From contig JALSQB010000240.1 in assembly GCA_026985655.1 (NCBI GenBank), forward strand, positions 1-6,127: a stretch of 6,127 nucleotides of DNA, given 5' to 3'. This document shows positions 1 to 5,063 of this stretch, one piece after another. Within the stretch, counting starts at the first letter, position 1; every line of letters begins with the position of its first letter. Position numbers and translations under genes: made by a program. This stretch comes from Campylobacteraceae bacterium (GTDB lineage Bacteria; Campylobacterota; Campylobacteria; Campylobacterales; Sulfurovaceae). The notes under the pieces were generated by a model. The model saw only the letters and a list, made by a program, of their open reading frames with translations. It did not search any database and had not been told where the DNA came from.

Positions 1-406
1 ATAAATTTGTAGCAGTAGCCTTTTCTTCTTGAAGGTTTGTTGTTCCTTCTGTACTTTTTTCTGTTACTTCTTCTTGTGTTTGAACTTTTTCTTTTACTTC
101 TTGCTTGCTTACTTCGGGTTGAAGTGTAGCTTTTTTATTTGAATTATTTGTTTCCTCTTGAAGCTTATTTTCAGTGACTGTTTCTTGCGTTGTTTTAGAT
201 AAAGCATCTGAATTTGAGGAATTTTTCATAGTGGTGTAGCCAAAGTATCCAGCAATGGCTAAAACCATAAGAATCAAAAGCGCAATAAGTTTACCACCAA
301 ACCCTTTCTCTTTTGGTTGAATAAATGATTTTAACTCCGATTCTTTCGTTTCATTTTTGTAATAGTTATTGTACTCATCTTGATTGTACTCATCTTGATT
401 TAACAT
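1..406 (-). CDS. Single-pass membrane protein with charged linker, C-terminus outside window
   Basis: The start of a gene read leftward: 135 codons are open to the window edge with no stop. The ATG at 406-404 is preceded by a good ribosome binding site, AAAGGAG, near 412-418. Residues 1-38 are hydrophilic, with a duplicated NQDEY at 3-12. Residues about 39-58 (KLIALLILMVLAIAGYFGYT) form one transmembrane helix. From about 60 the chain is low-complexity, rich in K, E, Q, T, S and N, as in periplasmic linkers. This suggests an inner-membrane protein with a short cytoplasmic tail and an extended periplasmic stalk leading to a domain not visible here. Such layouts occur in SPOR-domain, TonB-like and other envelope proteins, but nothing present decides between them, so no function is given. 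It follows the rhodanese gene by 32 nt and is probably in the same transcript. Confidence 0.85.
   Translation of the reverse strand, partial: MLNQDEYNQDEYNNYYKNETKESELKSFIQPKEKGFGGKLIALLILMVLAIAGYFGYTTMKNSSNSDALSKTTQETVTENKLQEETNNSNKKATLQPEVSKQEVKEKVQTQEEVTEKSTEGTTNLQEEKATATNL
371..400. repeat. Perfect 15-bp tandem duplication inside a coding region
   Basis: The unit GTACTCATCTTGATT occurs twice head to tail (371-385 and 386-400). Read on the minus strand it encodes NQDEY twice near the N-terminus of the membrane protein. The unit is a multiple of three, so gain or loss of a copy would keep the frame. Identical copies at DNA level suggest a recent slippage event or a length-variable site. 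Confidence 0.9.
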
Positions 407-438
407 CTTTTCTCCTTTGATTGTGTTAAGTGTTAATT

Positions 439-1077
439 TTATTTTGGAATAACAGTATTAAATCCTAAAATTTCCCAATACTGCATTCCACCTCGATAGT
501 ATTGAATTTTGGACTTTGGATAACCTAATTTAATTAGATTATGCATAGCACGTACTCCCTGTTGGCACCATGGTCCATTGTCAAAAATTAATAACTTTTT
601 AGCAGAACTAAAGTCCCACGATTTCTCATTTTTAGTAACATTTAAAAGGCTAAAAATTTGCTTAATATAGCGTTCTCCTTTTTGAGAAGAGAGTATGGAA
701 AAAGGAATGTTAACCGCACCTGGAATGGTTCCTGCTTTGTTCCATTTTGGCATACGTGCATCAACAAGTACCCCATCTTTTGAGGCGACTTCTTTTTTTA
801 AAAAGTCAAGTACATCTAGTTCACTTACTGTTTCAATTCCTTTAATAGGTTGAAAAGGTTGAATTGAAAAGGGAGGTGCTACTCTTGAGGTTTTAGAGTA
901 TGAGTTTGTTAGTTTATGTTTGGTATCTTGTATTCGTTCAATGCGTACAGTTTTACCTTCTATTTGAATATCAACATAAGGTAAATCTTTTGTAATATTT
1001 ACTTCCCCTGCACTTAGAGGCAGGTAGAGTAGGGTAAGTAGGACTATTTTATTAAGTGGAAATTTATTTTTAATCAT
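439..1077 (-). CDS. Secreted rhodanese-like (sulfurtransferase-fold) protein
   Basis: A 212-residue protein. Residues 1-23 look like a Sec signal peptide: basic start with K3, K5 and K10, hydrophobic core IVLLTLLYLPLSA, and likely cleavage before GEV, which points to the periplasm. Residues about 24-80 are an N-terminal extension I do not recognise. The rhodanese domain spans about 83-210: DAR at 106-108, the TIPGAVNIP segment at 117-125 (a match to the conserved rhodanese PGAxN motif), and the active-site loop WCQQGVRA with Cys171 and Arg176 (a C-x-x-x-x-R loop). The domain ends with YYRGGMQYWEILG, typical of the last rhodanese helix. Rhodaneses carry sulfane sulfur as a cysteine persulfide; the true donor and acceptor are unknown. 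AGGAG lies about 8 nt upstream of the ATG. The gene leads the leftward unit and is followed 32 nt later by a membrane protein. The fold is clear, the physiological role is not. Confidence 0.88.
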   Translation of the reverse strand: MIKNKFPLNKIVLLTLLYLPLSAGEVNITKDLPYVDIQIEGKTVRIERIQDTKHKLTNSYSKTSRVAPPFSIQPFQPIKGIETVSELDVLDFLKKEVASKDGVLVDARMPKWNKAGTIPGAVNIPFSILSSQKGERYIKQIFSLLNVTKNEKSWDFSSAKKLLIFDNGPWCQQGVRAMHNLIKLGYPKSKIQYYRGGMQYWEILGFNTVIPK

Positions 1078-1225
1078 GTAAAGAACTCCTATTTTCTTAA
1101 TGTGATGTATCTTTATTTATTCTAGCTGAAACTATCTTAGTAAAATATGAACTTTTTATAATAGTTTAAATTATATTTTTTTTTATTATAGTAAAATATT
1201 AGTTCTATTAAATAAAGGTAGCCAT
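1078..1225. promoter_or_regulatory. Divergent intergenic region with AT-rich candidate promoters
   Basis: The 148 nt between the rhodanese gene and the DUF5718 gene must drive both directions. Rightward, TATAAT at 1157-1162 follows a T run and is a plausible -10 box; a second candidate is TAAAAT at 1192-1197. Leftward, TAGAAT (minus strand, 1124-1119) would give an untranslated leader of roughly 35 nt; TATAAT also occurs on the minus strand at 1175-1170 and 1190-1185. The tract is so AT-rich that any single choice is uncertain. An 11-bp direct repeat, TAGTAAAATAT, occurs at 1138-1148 and 1189-1199. Confidence 0.4.
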
Positions 1226-2020
1226 ATGTTGAAAAATATCATAGGATTAGGTGTTGCAGGAAATTTCGCTCATCACTTAAAACAAGCAGGGGAAGAGAAA
1301 GATTTTGAAAAAGTAGTAACAAAAGAAGCAAATGCTCCAAAAGGAATTTTTCCTTTTTATTTGCCAAATTCTCAAAGCTTTTTAGGTCGCTATCCTATTG
1401 GAAATGAGATTTTAGAATTACCAAAATATGAAGCCAATGCCCAAGTTGAGCCTGAAGTGGCTGTTTTATTTGAGATTATTTATGATGATAGTTTTAAGGT
1501 CATAGATTTAAAGGCTAAAAAATTTACAGCATTTAATGATTGTACCATTAGAAAAGAGGGAGCAAAAAAAATCTCTGAAAAAAAGTCTTGGTCTGCTAAC
1601 TCTAAAGGCATTGCCAAAGCGTGGATAGAGATTGATAAATTTGAAGAGGGTGGGGTGATGGATAATTTTCATCTCTGCTCTTTTGTGAAACGTGATGGGG
1701 TTTTGCATGAGTATGGGGTCGATGCACCACTTTTGGGCTACAGTTATTTTTACAAAAAGTTAGAAGATTGGCTCATTGAGAAGATGAATGAACAGAAAGA
1801 TTTTGCTGTTTTAGAAGATATAGCTGAACATCTAAAAGTATGTGGCTACCCTAAAGAAACATTAATCTCAATAGGAGCTACGGCGTATGCTCCTTTTGGT
1901 GAAAAAAATTATCTACAAAAAGATGATGAAATTTATGTGGTAGTTTACGATAAAAGAGAAAGTTCAGCAGATATAGAACCTGCTGAAAATAAAATTATAT
2001 TACATCAAAAAGTGGTCTAG
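1226..2020 (+). CDS. DUF5718 family protein, divergent FAH-fold candidate
   Basis: A 264-residue cytoplasmic protein with no signal or membrane segment. I recognise it as the DUF5718 type, which has no assigned function. Its layout follows the fumarylacetoacetate hydrolase (FAH) superfamily. The N-terminal LGVAGNFAHHLKQAGE (8-23) resembles the GxNYxxHxxE motif. PFYLPNSQSFLGRYPI (43-58) resembles the substrate-loop region. VEPEVAV (74-80) gives an ExE pair, Glu75 and Glu77. FNDCTIR (103-109) matches the NDxTxR segment with Asp105. SANSKGI (123-129) with Lys127 resembles the RxKxxD region. ISIGATAYAPFGEKNYLQKDDEI (215-236) resembles the GTPxG...LxxGD end. In FAH enzymes the two Glu and the Asp bind Mg or Ca, so a metal-dependent C-C or C-O hydrolase, decarboxylase or isomerase is possible; this is inference and no substrate can be named. 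AAAGG lies 7 nt before the ATG. The gene converges on dnaJ. Confidence 0.85.
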   Translation: MLKNIIGLGVAGNFAHHLKQAGEEKDFEKVVTKEANAPKGIFPFYLPNSQSFLGRYPIGNEILELPKYEANAQVEPEVAVLFEIIYDDSFKVIDLKAKKFTAFNDCTIRKEGAKKISEKKSWSANSKGIAKAWIEIDKFEEGGVMDNFHLCSFVKRDGVLHEYGVDAPLLGYSYFYKKLEDWLIEKMNEQKDFAVLEDIAEHLKVCGYPKETLISIGATAYAPFGEKNYLQKDDEIYVVVYDKRESSADIEPAENKIILHQKVV

Positions 2021-2037
2021 GCTTAAGACCTACTTTT
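2008..2037. terminator. Candidate two-way terminator between convergent genes
   Basis: An 11-bp stem with one bulge: AAAAGT (2008-2013) pairs with ACTTTT (2032-2037) and GGTCT (2014-2018) pairs with AGACC (2026-2030). T2031 is bulged and the loop is seven nt. The A-rich left foot and T-rich right foot give a short U run in either reading direction. It contains the stop codons of both convergent genes. AGTGGT (2011-2016) can alternatively pair with ACCACT (2040-2045). The U tracts are short, so strength is uncertain. Confidence 0.55.
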
Positions 2038-3162
2038 AAACCACTCTTTGACATTGGAAAATGCTGATTCAAATTTAGAAGTATGAGGTTTACTTTCAAC
2101 GCCAAAGCTCTCTTGGAGTTTTCTTAGTAGCTCTTTTTGCTCATCGTTAAGTCTTTTAGGATAGACAATTTTAATTTGTGCAACAAGTTGCCCTTTTCCT
2201 CCACCATGAACATCGGCAACTCCTTCATTTCTAAAGGCAAACTGTGCTTTGTCTTTTGTTCCTACTTTTAACTCTAATTCTAACTCTCCATCAAGTGAGG
2301 GAATGGTAATATTGTCTCCTAAAACTGCTTGGGTAAAGAAGACAGGAACTTCAATATAGACATTAACCCCATCTCGTACAAAGTGTTCATCTTGGGCAAC
2401 ATCAAAGGTTAAATAGAGGTCACCTCGTCGTCCATTTTTACTCTCATTTCCGTACCCTTGTGCGCGTAAACGGTTACCTGTATCTACGCCTGCTGGGATT
2501 TTAATGGTGACAGTATCTGGTTCTTCATGGTAGCCTCTACTTGAACAAGCACCACAAGCAGAGGCAACTTTTTGCCCCTCTCCATGACATTTTGGACATG
2601 CTTGAGCAAAGGACATAAATCCTTGTTTCATGACCACTTGCCCTTGACCATTACAGTAGTCACAAGTTTCTAGTTTTCCACCTTCTGCTCCTGTTCCATC
2701 ACAATCATCACAAGCAACTTTGTATTTGATGTCAATTTTTTTCTCACAGCCAAAAACTGCTTCATTAAATTTTAAAGGAAGTTCAATTTCAAAATCAAGG
2801 TTATACTTTTGGCTTGGGTCACGTCGTTGTTGGCGACCTCCACCGAAGCCTCCTCCACCACCAAACATGGAGTTAAACATGTCCATAATATCGTCCATGT
2901 TCTGACCTCCACCGAAGCCTCCACCCATGCCTTGACCCTCTAGTCCTGCTTTTCCATATTGGTCATAGATAGCACGTTTATCAGCATCTTTTAAAACCTC
3001 ATAGGCTTCTGAAAGTGTTTTAAATTTCTCTTCTGCTTCTTTGTCATCAGGGTTACGGTCTGGATGGTACTTCATGGCAAGTTTACGGTATGATTTTTTA
3101 AGTTCAGCTCCACTACAAGTACGGCTTACTTCTAAAATTTCATAATAGTCTATTTCTGTCAT
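2023..3162 (-). CDS. dnaJ: Chaperone protein DnaJ (Hsp40)
   Basis: A full-length type I J-protein of 379 residues, the usual size. It delivers unfolded clients to DnaK and stimulates DnaK ATPase in the cytoplasm. Residues 4-70 are the J domain with the essential HPD at 33-35. Residues about 74-112 are the Gly/Phe-rich linker, including two glycine-rich blocks. Four zinc-binding motifs follow: CDDC (151-154), CDYC (167-170), CPKC (189-192) and CGAC (203-206), the last in CGACSSRG where the usual CxxCxG glycine is Ser208. Residues about 215-345 are the two C-terminal beta domains that bind substrate, and the tail (350-379) holds the dimerisation end. GGAG lies 6 nt upstream of the ATG. No grpE or dnaK is adjacent. 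The gene is divergent from the Dabb-recR operon and convergent with the DUF5718 gene. It is probably transcribed from the minus-strand box at 3209-3201. No CIRCE element is seen. Confidence 0.98.
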   Translation of the reverse strand: MTEIDYYEILEVSRTCSGAELKKSYRKLAMKYHPDRNPDDKEAEEKFKTLSEAYEVLKDADKRAIYDQYGKAGLEGQGMGGGFGGGQNMDDIMDMFNSMFGGGGGFGGGRQQRRDPSQKYNLDFEIELPLKFNEAVFGCEKKIDIKYKVACDDCDGTGAEGGKLETCDYCNGQGQVVMKQGFMSFAQACPKCHGEGQKVASACGACSSRGYHEEPDTVTIKIPAGVDTGNRLRAQGYGNESKNGRRGDLYLTFDVAQDEHFVRDGVNVYIEVPVFFTQAVLGDNITIPSLDGELELELKVGTKDKAQFAFRNEGVADVHGGGKGQLVAQIKIVYPKRLNDEQKELLRKLQESFGVESKPHTSKFESAFSNVKEWFKSRS

Positions 3163-3200
3163 TCATTGCTCCAAATTATTATTGTATAAATATTGGGCGA

Positions 3201-3209
3201 ATTTTAGCA
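3201..3209 (-). promoter_or_regulatory. Extended -10 promoter for dnaJ
   Basis: On the minus strand this reads TGCTAAAAT, an extended -10 box with an A/T-rich upstream stretch and no clear -35, as is usual for Campylobacterota sigma-70 promoters. Initiation about 7 nt downstream would leave a leader of roughly 30 nt before the dnaJ ATG. Confidence 0.6.
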
Positions 3210-3216
3210 TAATTTT

Positions 3217-3225
3217 TGCTATAAT
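3217..3225 (+). promoter_or_regulatory. Extended -10 promoter for the Dabb-recR operon
   Basis: TGCTATAAT preceded by a T run (3213-3217) is a near-ideal extended -10 box. Predicted initiation near 3232 gives a leader of about 31 nt, carrying AGGAG at 3251-3255 before the ATG at 3263. It lies back to back with the dnaJ promoter, 7 nt away, and the two boxes form an imperfect inverted repeat with one mismatch in nine. Confidence 0.7.
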
Positions 3226-3262
3226 CGCTAATAAAAAATGTGATAATTTTAGGAGCTAGTTT

Positions 3263-3553
3263 ATGGTGAAACATATCGTAATGATTGATTTTAAAGAAGA
3301 GAATAAAAAAGAGAATATGCAAAAAGTAAAAACCATGCTTGAAGCATTAGTAGAGAAAGTGCCAACGCTTAAAAGCATGGAAGTGGGCATTAACTTTTCG
3401 CAAGAAGAGCGTGCTATGGATTTAAGTCTTTACACTACTTTTGAAGACCAAGCAGGGCTTGAAGCCTATGCCATACACCCTGCTCACTTAGAAGTATTAA
3501 GTTTTATTAAGTCCGTAGCCACAGGTTCTAAAGTTTCAGATTATGTCGTGTAA
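3263..3553 (+). CDS. Dabb (stress-responsive alpha/beta barrel) domain protein
   Basis: A 96-residue protein made of one Dabb domain, a dimeric ferredoxin-like alpha/beta barrel. It starts with VKHIVMIDFK (2-11), the typical first strand. LVEKVPTLKSMEVGIN (29-44) is the second strand region. YTTFEDQAGLEAYAIHPAHLEVLSFI holds the family signature, with His72-Pro73 and His75, and the protein ends with the characteristic DY (93-94). Family members range from plant stress proteins to olivetolic acid cyclase-type enzymes. Most bacterial ones have no known activity, so no reaction is assigned. AGGAG is well spaced from the ATG. It is the first gene of the operon and its stop codon is 2 nt from recR, suggesting co-translation. 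Confidence 0.88.
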   Translation: MVKHIVMIDFKEENKKENMQKVKTMLEALVEKVPTLKSMEVGINFSQEERAMDLSLYTTFEDQAGLEAYAIHPAHLEVLSFIKSVATGSKVSDYVV

Positions 3554-3555
3554 AG

Positions 3556-4125
3556 ATGAAAAAATATAAAATAGAAGCTTTTGAAAATTTAGTATCAGCT
3601 TTTCAAGAGTTACCTAGCATTGGAAAAAAATCTGCCATTCGTATGGCATATAACATCGTGATGGAAAACAGCTTTGCAGGAATGAAACTAGCCCATGCCA
3701 TAGAAGAGGGGGTCAATAACATTCAGCGTTGTAAACAGTGCCACAACATGAGTGAAGATGAACTCTGTTTCATCTGTGCTGATGAGTTTCGTGACAACTC
3801 CACACTCTGTATTGTTCAGAGTGCTAAAGATATTATTACCATTGAAGAGAGTGGGCAGTATAAGGGCATCTATTACATCGTTACAGAGCTTCAAGATTTA
3901 GATGAGTACCATTTGCGTGATGCAATTAAAGGGATTGAAGAGGTGATTTTTGCTTTTCCTCCCTCACTGGCGACTGACACCATGATACTCTACATAGAAG
4001 ACAAACTCTCTAACAGCAACATAAACTTCACCAAAATTGCCCAAGGTGTCCCCACAGGGGTTGATTTGGATAATGTTGATGTACTTTCATTGTCACGAGC
4101 AATGGAATCTCGCGTAAAAATTTAG
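3556..4125 (+). CDS. recR: Recombination mediator protein RecR
   Basis: At 189 residues it is slightly shorter than the common length of about 200. RecR forms ring-shaped oligomers that clamp DNA and, with RecO, load RecA onto SSB-coated single-stranded gaps. An N-terminal helix-hairpin-helix is seen at LPSIGKKSAIRMAY (19-32). The zinc motif has Cys59, Cys62, Cys71 and Cys74. A Toprim-like domain follows from about 84 (LCIVQSAKDIITIEESGQYKG), and the conserved RecR tail KIAQGVPTGVDLDNVD lies at 160-175. The Toprim core looks eroded: Gln88 sits where other RecR proteins such as that of E. coli have Glu, and the usual EGE-containing segment is FPPSLATDTMILYI (134-147). No strong ribosome binding site precedes the ATG. 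It starts 2 nt after the Dabb stop, so translational coupling is likely. Confidence 0.96.
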   Translation: MKKYKIEAFENLVSAFQELPSIGKKSAIRMAYNIVMENSFAGMKLAHAIEEGVNNIQRCKQCHNMSEDELCFICADEFRDNSTLCIVQSAKDIITIEESGQYKGIYYIVTELQDLDEYHLRDAIKGIEEVIFAFPPSLATDTMILYIEDKLSNSNINFTKIAQGVPTGVDLDNVDVLSLSRAMESRVKI

Positions 4126-4134
4126 GAGAACAAA

Positions 4135-4344
4135 ATGAAAAATATTATTTTAATTATGAATGCCATTGTGCTAATGCTAACACTTTCCATAGTGATATTA
4201 CCTAATATGTGGATGATTTCCGTAGTAGGAGGAGCAGACGGTTTAAAAGGGGTTGCATTTCCTGTGATTTGGACAGTTTATGCTGTGAGTGTTTTTGTAA
4301 CGGCTGGCTTTACTTTTTCTTGGTTAATTAAAGGGGGAAAATAG
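4135..4344 (+). CDS. Small two-helix membrane protein, function unknown
   Basis: A 69-residue, very hydrophobic protein. Helix 1 covers about residues 3-22 and helix 2 about 41-65. They are joined by a loop (WMISVVGGADGLKG) containing a single Asp and a Lys, and the C-terminus is basic (KGGK). I do not recognise a family. Its AGGAG (4124-4128) overlaps the recR stop codon TAG, a tight arrangement that supports a real translated gene. It ends 2 nt before the thioredoxin-like gene, which also enters the membrane or periplasm, so a shared envelope role is possible but only inferred. Confidence 0.8.
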   Translation: MKNIILIMNAIVLMLTLSIVILPNMWMISVVGGADGLKGVAFPVIWTVYAVSVFVTAGFTFSWLIKGGK

Positions 4345-4346
4345 CG

Positions 4347-4721
4347 ATGAAAAAAATAGTATTATTTCTTATTATGACATTGGTAGTAATAGCCTATGAT
4401 TTTGGAAATATCCCAAAAGTAAAAGTGGTTGATATTCCAAAGGGTAAAATAACCATGGTTCAGTTTGGAAAAACAGAATGCATTTGGTGTGAACAGATGG
4501 CACCTTATCTTAAAGAGATAAACGCTAAATACCCTAAAACACCTATTTATTATGTCAATACAGACAAAGATATTTTAGGTGCGATTAACATGAACATCTC
4601 CGTGCTTCCTGCTTCTGTTTTTTTAGATGAAGAGGGCAAAGAGATAGGACGACACGAGGGCTATCTTCTCCCCGAACAGATTATGGAACTATTAAGAAAA
4701 TATGGGGTTTTGGTGGAGTAA
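4347..4721 (+). CDS. Membrane-anchored or periplasmic thioredoxin-like protein
   Basis: A 124-residue protein with a basic, hydrophobic N-terminus (MKKIVLFLIMTLVVIAY), acting as a signal peptide or uncleaved anchor, so the domain should lie in the periplasm. The thioredoxin fold follows: strand ITMVQFGKTEC, then the redox motif C-I-W-C (Cys45 and Cys48) at the start of a helix, strand PIYYVNTDKD (66-75), the cis-proline region VLPAS with Pro88, strand SVFLDEEGKEIGRHEGY (90-106) and a final helix. It should catalyse thiol-disulfide exchange; whether it reduces (CcmG/ResA-like) or oxidises proteins cannot be told. It lacks the extra N-terminal insert of CcmG-type proteins. AGGGGGA lies about 8 nt before the ATG. 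It is the last gene of the Dabb-recR operon. Confidence 0.9.
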   Translation: MKKIVLFLIMTLVVIAYDFGNIPKVKVVDIPKGKITMVQFGKTECIWCEQMAPYLKEINAKYPKTPIYYVNTDKDILGAINMNISVLPASVFLDEEGKEIGRHEGYLLPEQIMELLRKYGVLVE

Positions 4722-4739
4722 GGTACGCTATGCTTATTG

Positions 4740-4762
4740 TTGGTGCGATGGCAATCGCCCAA
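4740..4762. other. Hairpin in a GC-richer intergenic patch
   Basis: TTGG-T-GCGAT (4740-4749) pairs with ATCGCCCAA (4754-4762): nine base pairs, T4744 bulged, loop of four. The patch from about 4722 to 4770 is visibly richer in G and C than the other intergenic regions. No T run follows, so it is not a canonical terminator. It could be a weak or Rho-assisted end for the recR operon, a processing site, or a relic of a dispersed palindromic repeat. Confidence 0.45.
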
Positions 4763-4773
4763 AGGCTAATGTA

Positions 4774-4782
4774 TGCTATAAT
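4774..4782 (+). promoter_or_regulatory. Extended -10 promoter for the toxin-antitoxin operon
   Basis: TGCTATAAT is identical to the box upstream of the Dabb-recR operon. Initiation near 4789 would give a leader of under 20 nt, containing AGGAG (4796-4800) five nt before the antitoxin ATG. No clear palindromic operator was found around it. Confidence 0.65.
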
Positions 4783-4805
4783 AATTAAAAAGAATAGGAG
4801 TTAAA

Positions 4806-5063
4806 ATGCAATTATCTATCAATTTACCTGACAATATCTTTTTTGGTATCAATCAAACCGAACAGAGTTTAAGTGAGATGTTAAAAGAAAAACTTGCTTT
4901 AGAGTTGTATAAATCTTCTCAAATTTCTATAACCCAAGGTGCAAAAATAGTTGGCTTAGATATTTATGAATTTATGACACTCCTTAAAAAGAACAAAATA
5001 GAAGTGATTGACGATTATGATATAGAAGATGAAGTAGCTATGGCTAAAAGGTTATTGGCATGA
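4806..5063 (+). CDS. UPF0175-type antitoxin
   Basis: An 85-residue protein of the UPF0175 group, small predicted antitoxins with a helix-turn-helix. It opens with a short beta/ribbon segment (MQLSINLPDNIF). A helix rich in Leu, Lys and Glu follows (LSEMLKEKLALELYKSSQ, 22-39). Then comes a predicted HTH, ISITQGAKIVGLDIYEFMTLLKKNKI (40-65), matching the family pattern in which an IT-x-x-x-AK-x-x-G segment precedes a second helix. The acidic tail (DDYDIEDEV, 69-77) is a plausible toxin-binding part. Its stop overlaps the start of the PIN-domain gene by 4 bp (ATGA), the usual antitoxin-first coupling. It probably neutralises the PIN toxin and represses its own promoter; that is family knowledge, not shown here. 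Confidence 0.87.
   Translation: MQLSINLPDNIFFGINQTEQSLSEMLKEKLALELYKSSQISITQGAKIVGLDIYEFMTLLKKNKIEVIDDYDIEDEVAMAKRLLA

Noticed and set aside
371..400. CRISPR-like or regulatory repeat
   Set aside because: There are only two contiguous units with no spacer, in frame inside a coding sequence.
1508..1708. Minus-strand open frame of 66 codons inside the DUF5718 gene
   Set aside because: It lies wholly opposite a well-supported gene, has no recognisable domain and is an expected by-product of the AT-rich sense codons.
2720..2905. Plus-strand open frame of 61 codons opposite dnaJ
   Set aside because: It is the antisense of the Gly/Phe region, giving an artefactual proline run; dnaJ is certain on the other strand.
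3200..3232. Possible CIRCE (HrcA) operator upstream of dnaJ because of the TTAGCA...TGCTA palindrome
   Set aside because: The required TTAGCACTC and GAGTGCTAA arms are absent and the spacing is wrong; the symmetry is explained by two opposed extended -10 boxes.
3688..3894. Minus-strand open frame of 68 codons inside recR
   Set aside because: Antisense to conserved RecR domains, with no ribosome binding site or domain of its own.
4740..4762. Intrinsic terminator of the recR operon
   Set aside because: The hairpin is followed by AGGCTAATG rather than a T run, so it is recorded only as a hairpin.
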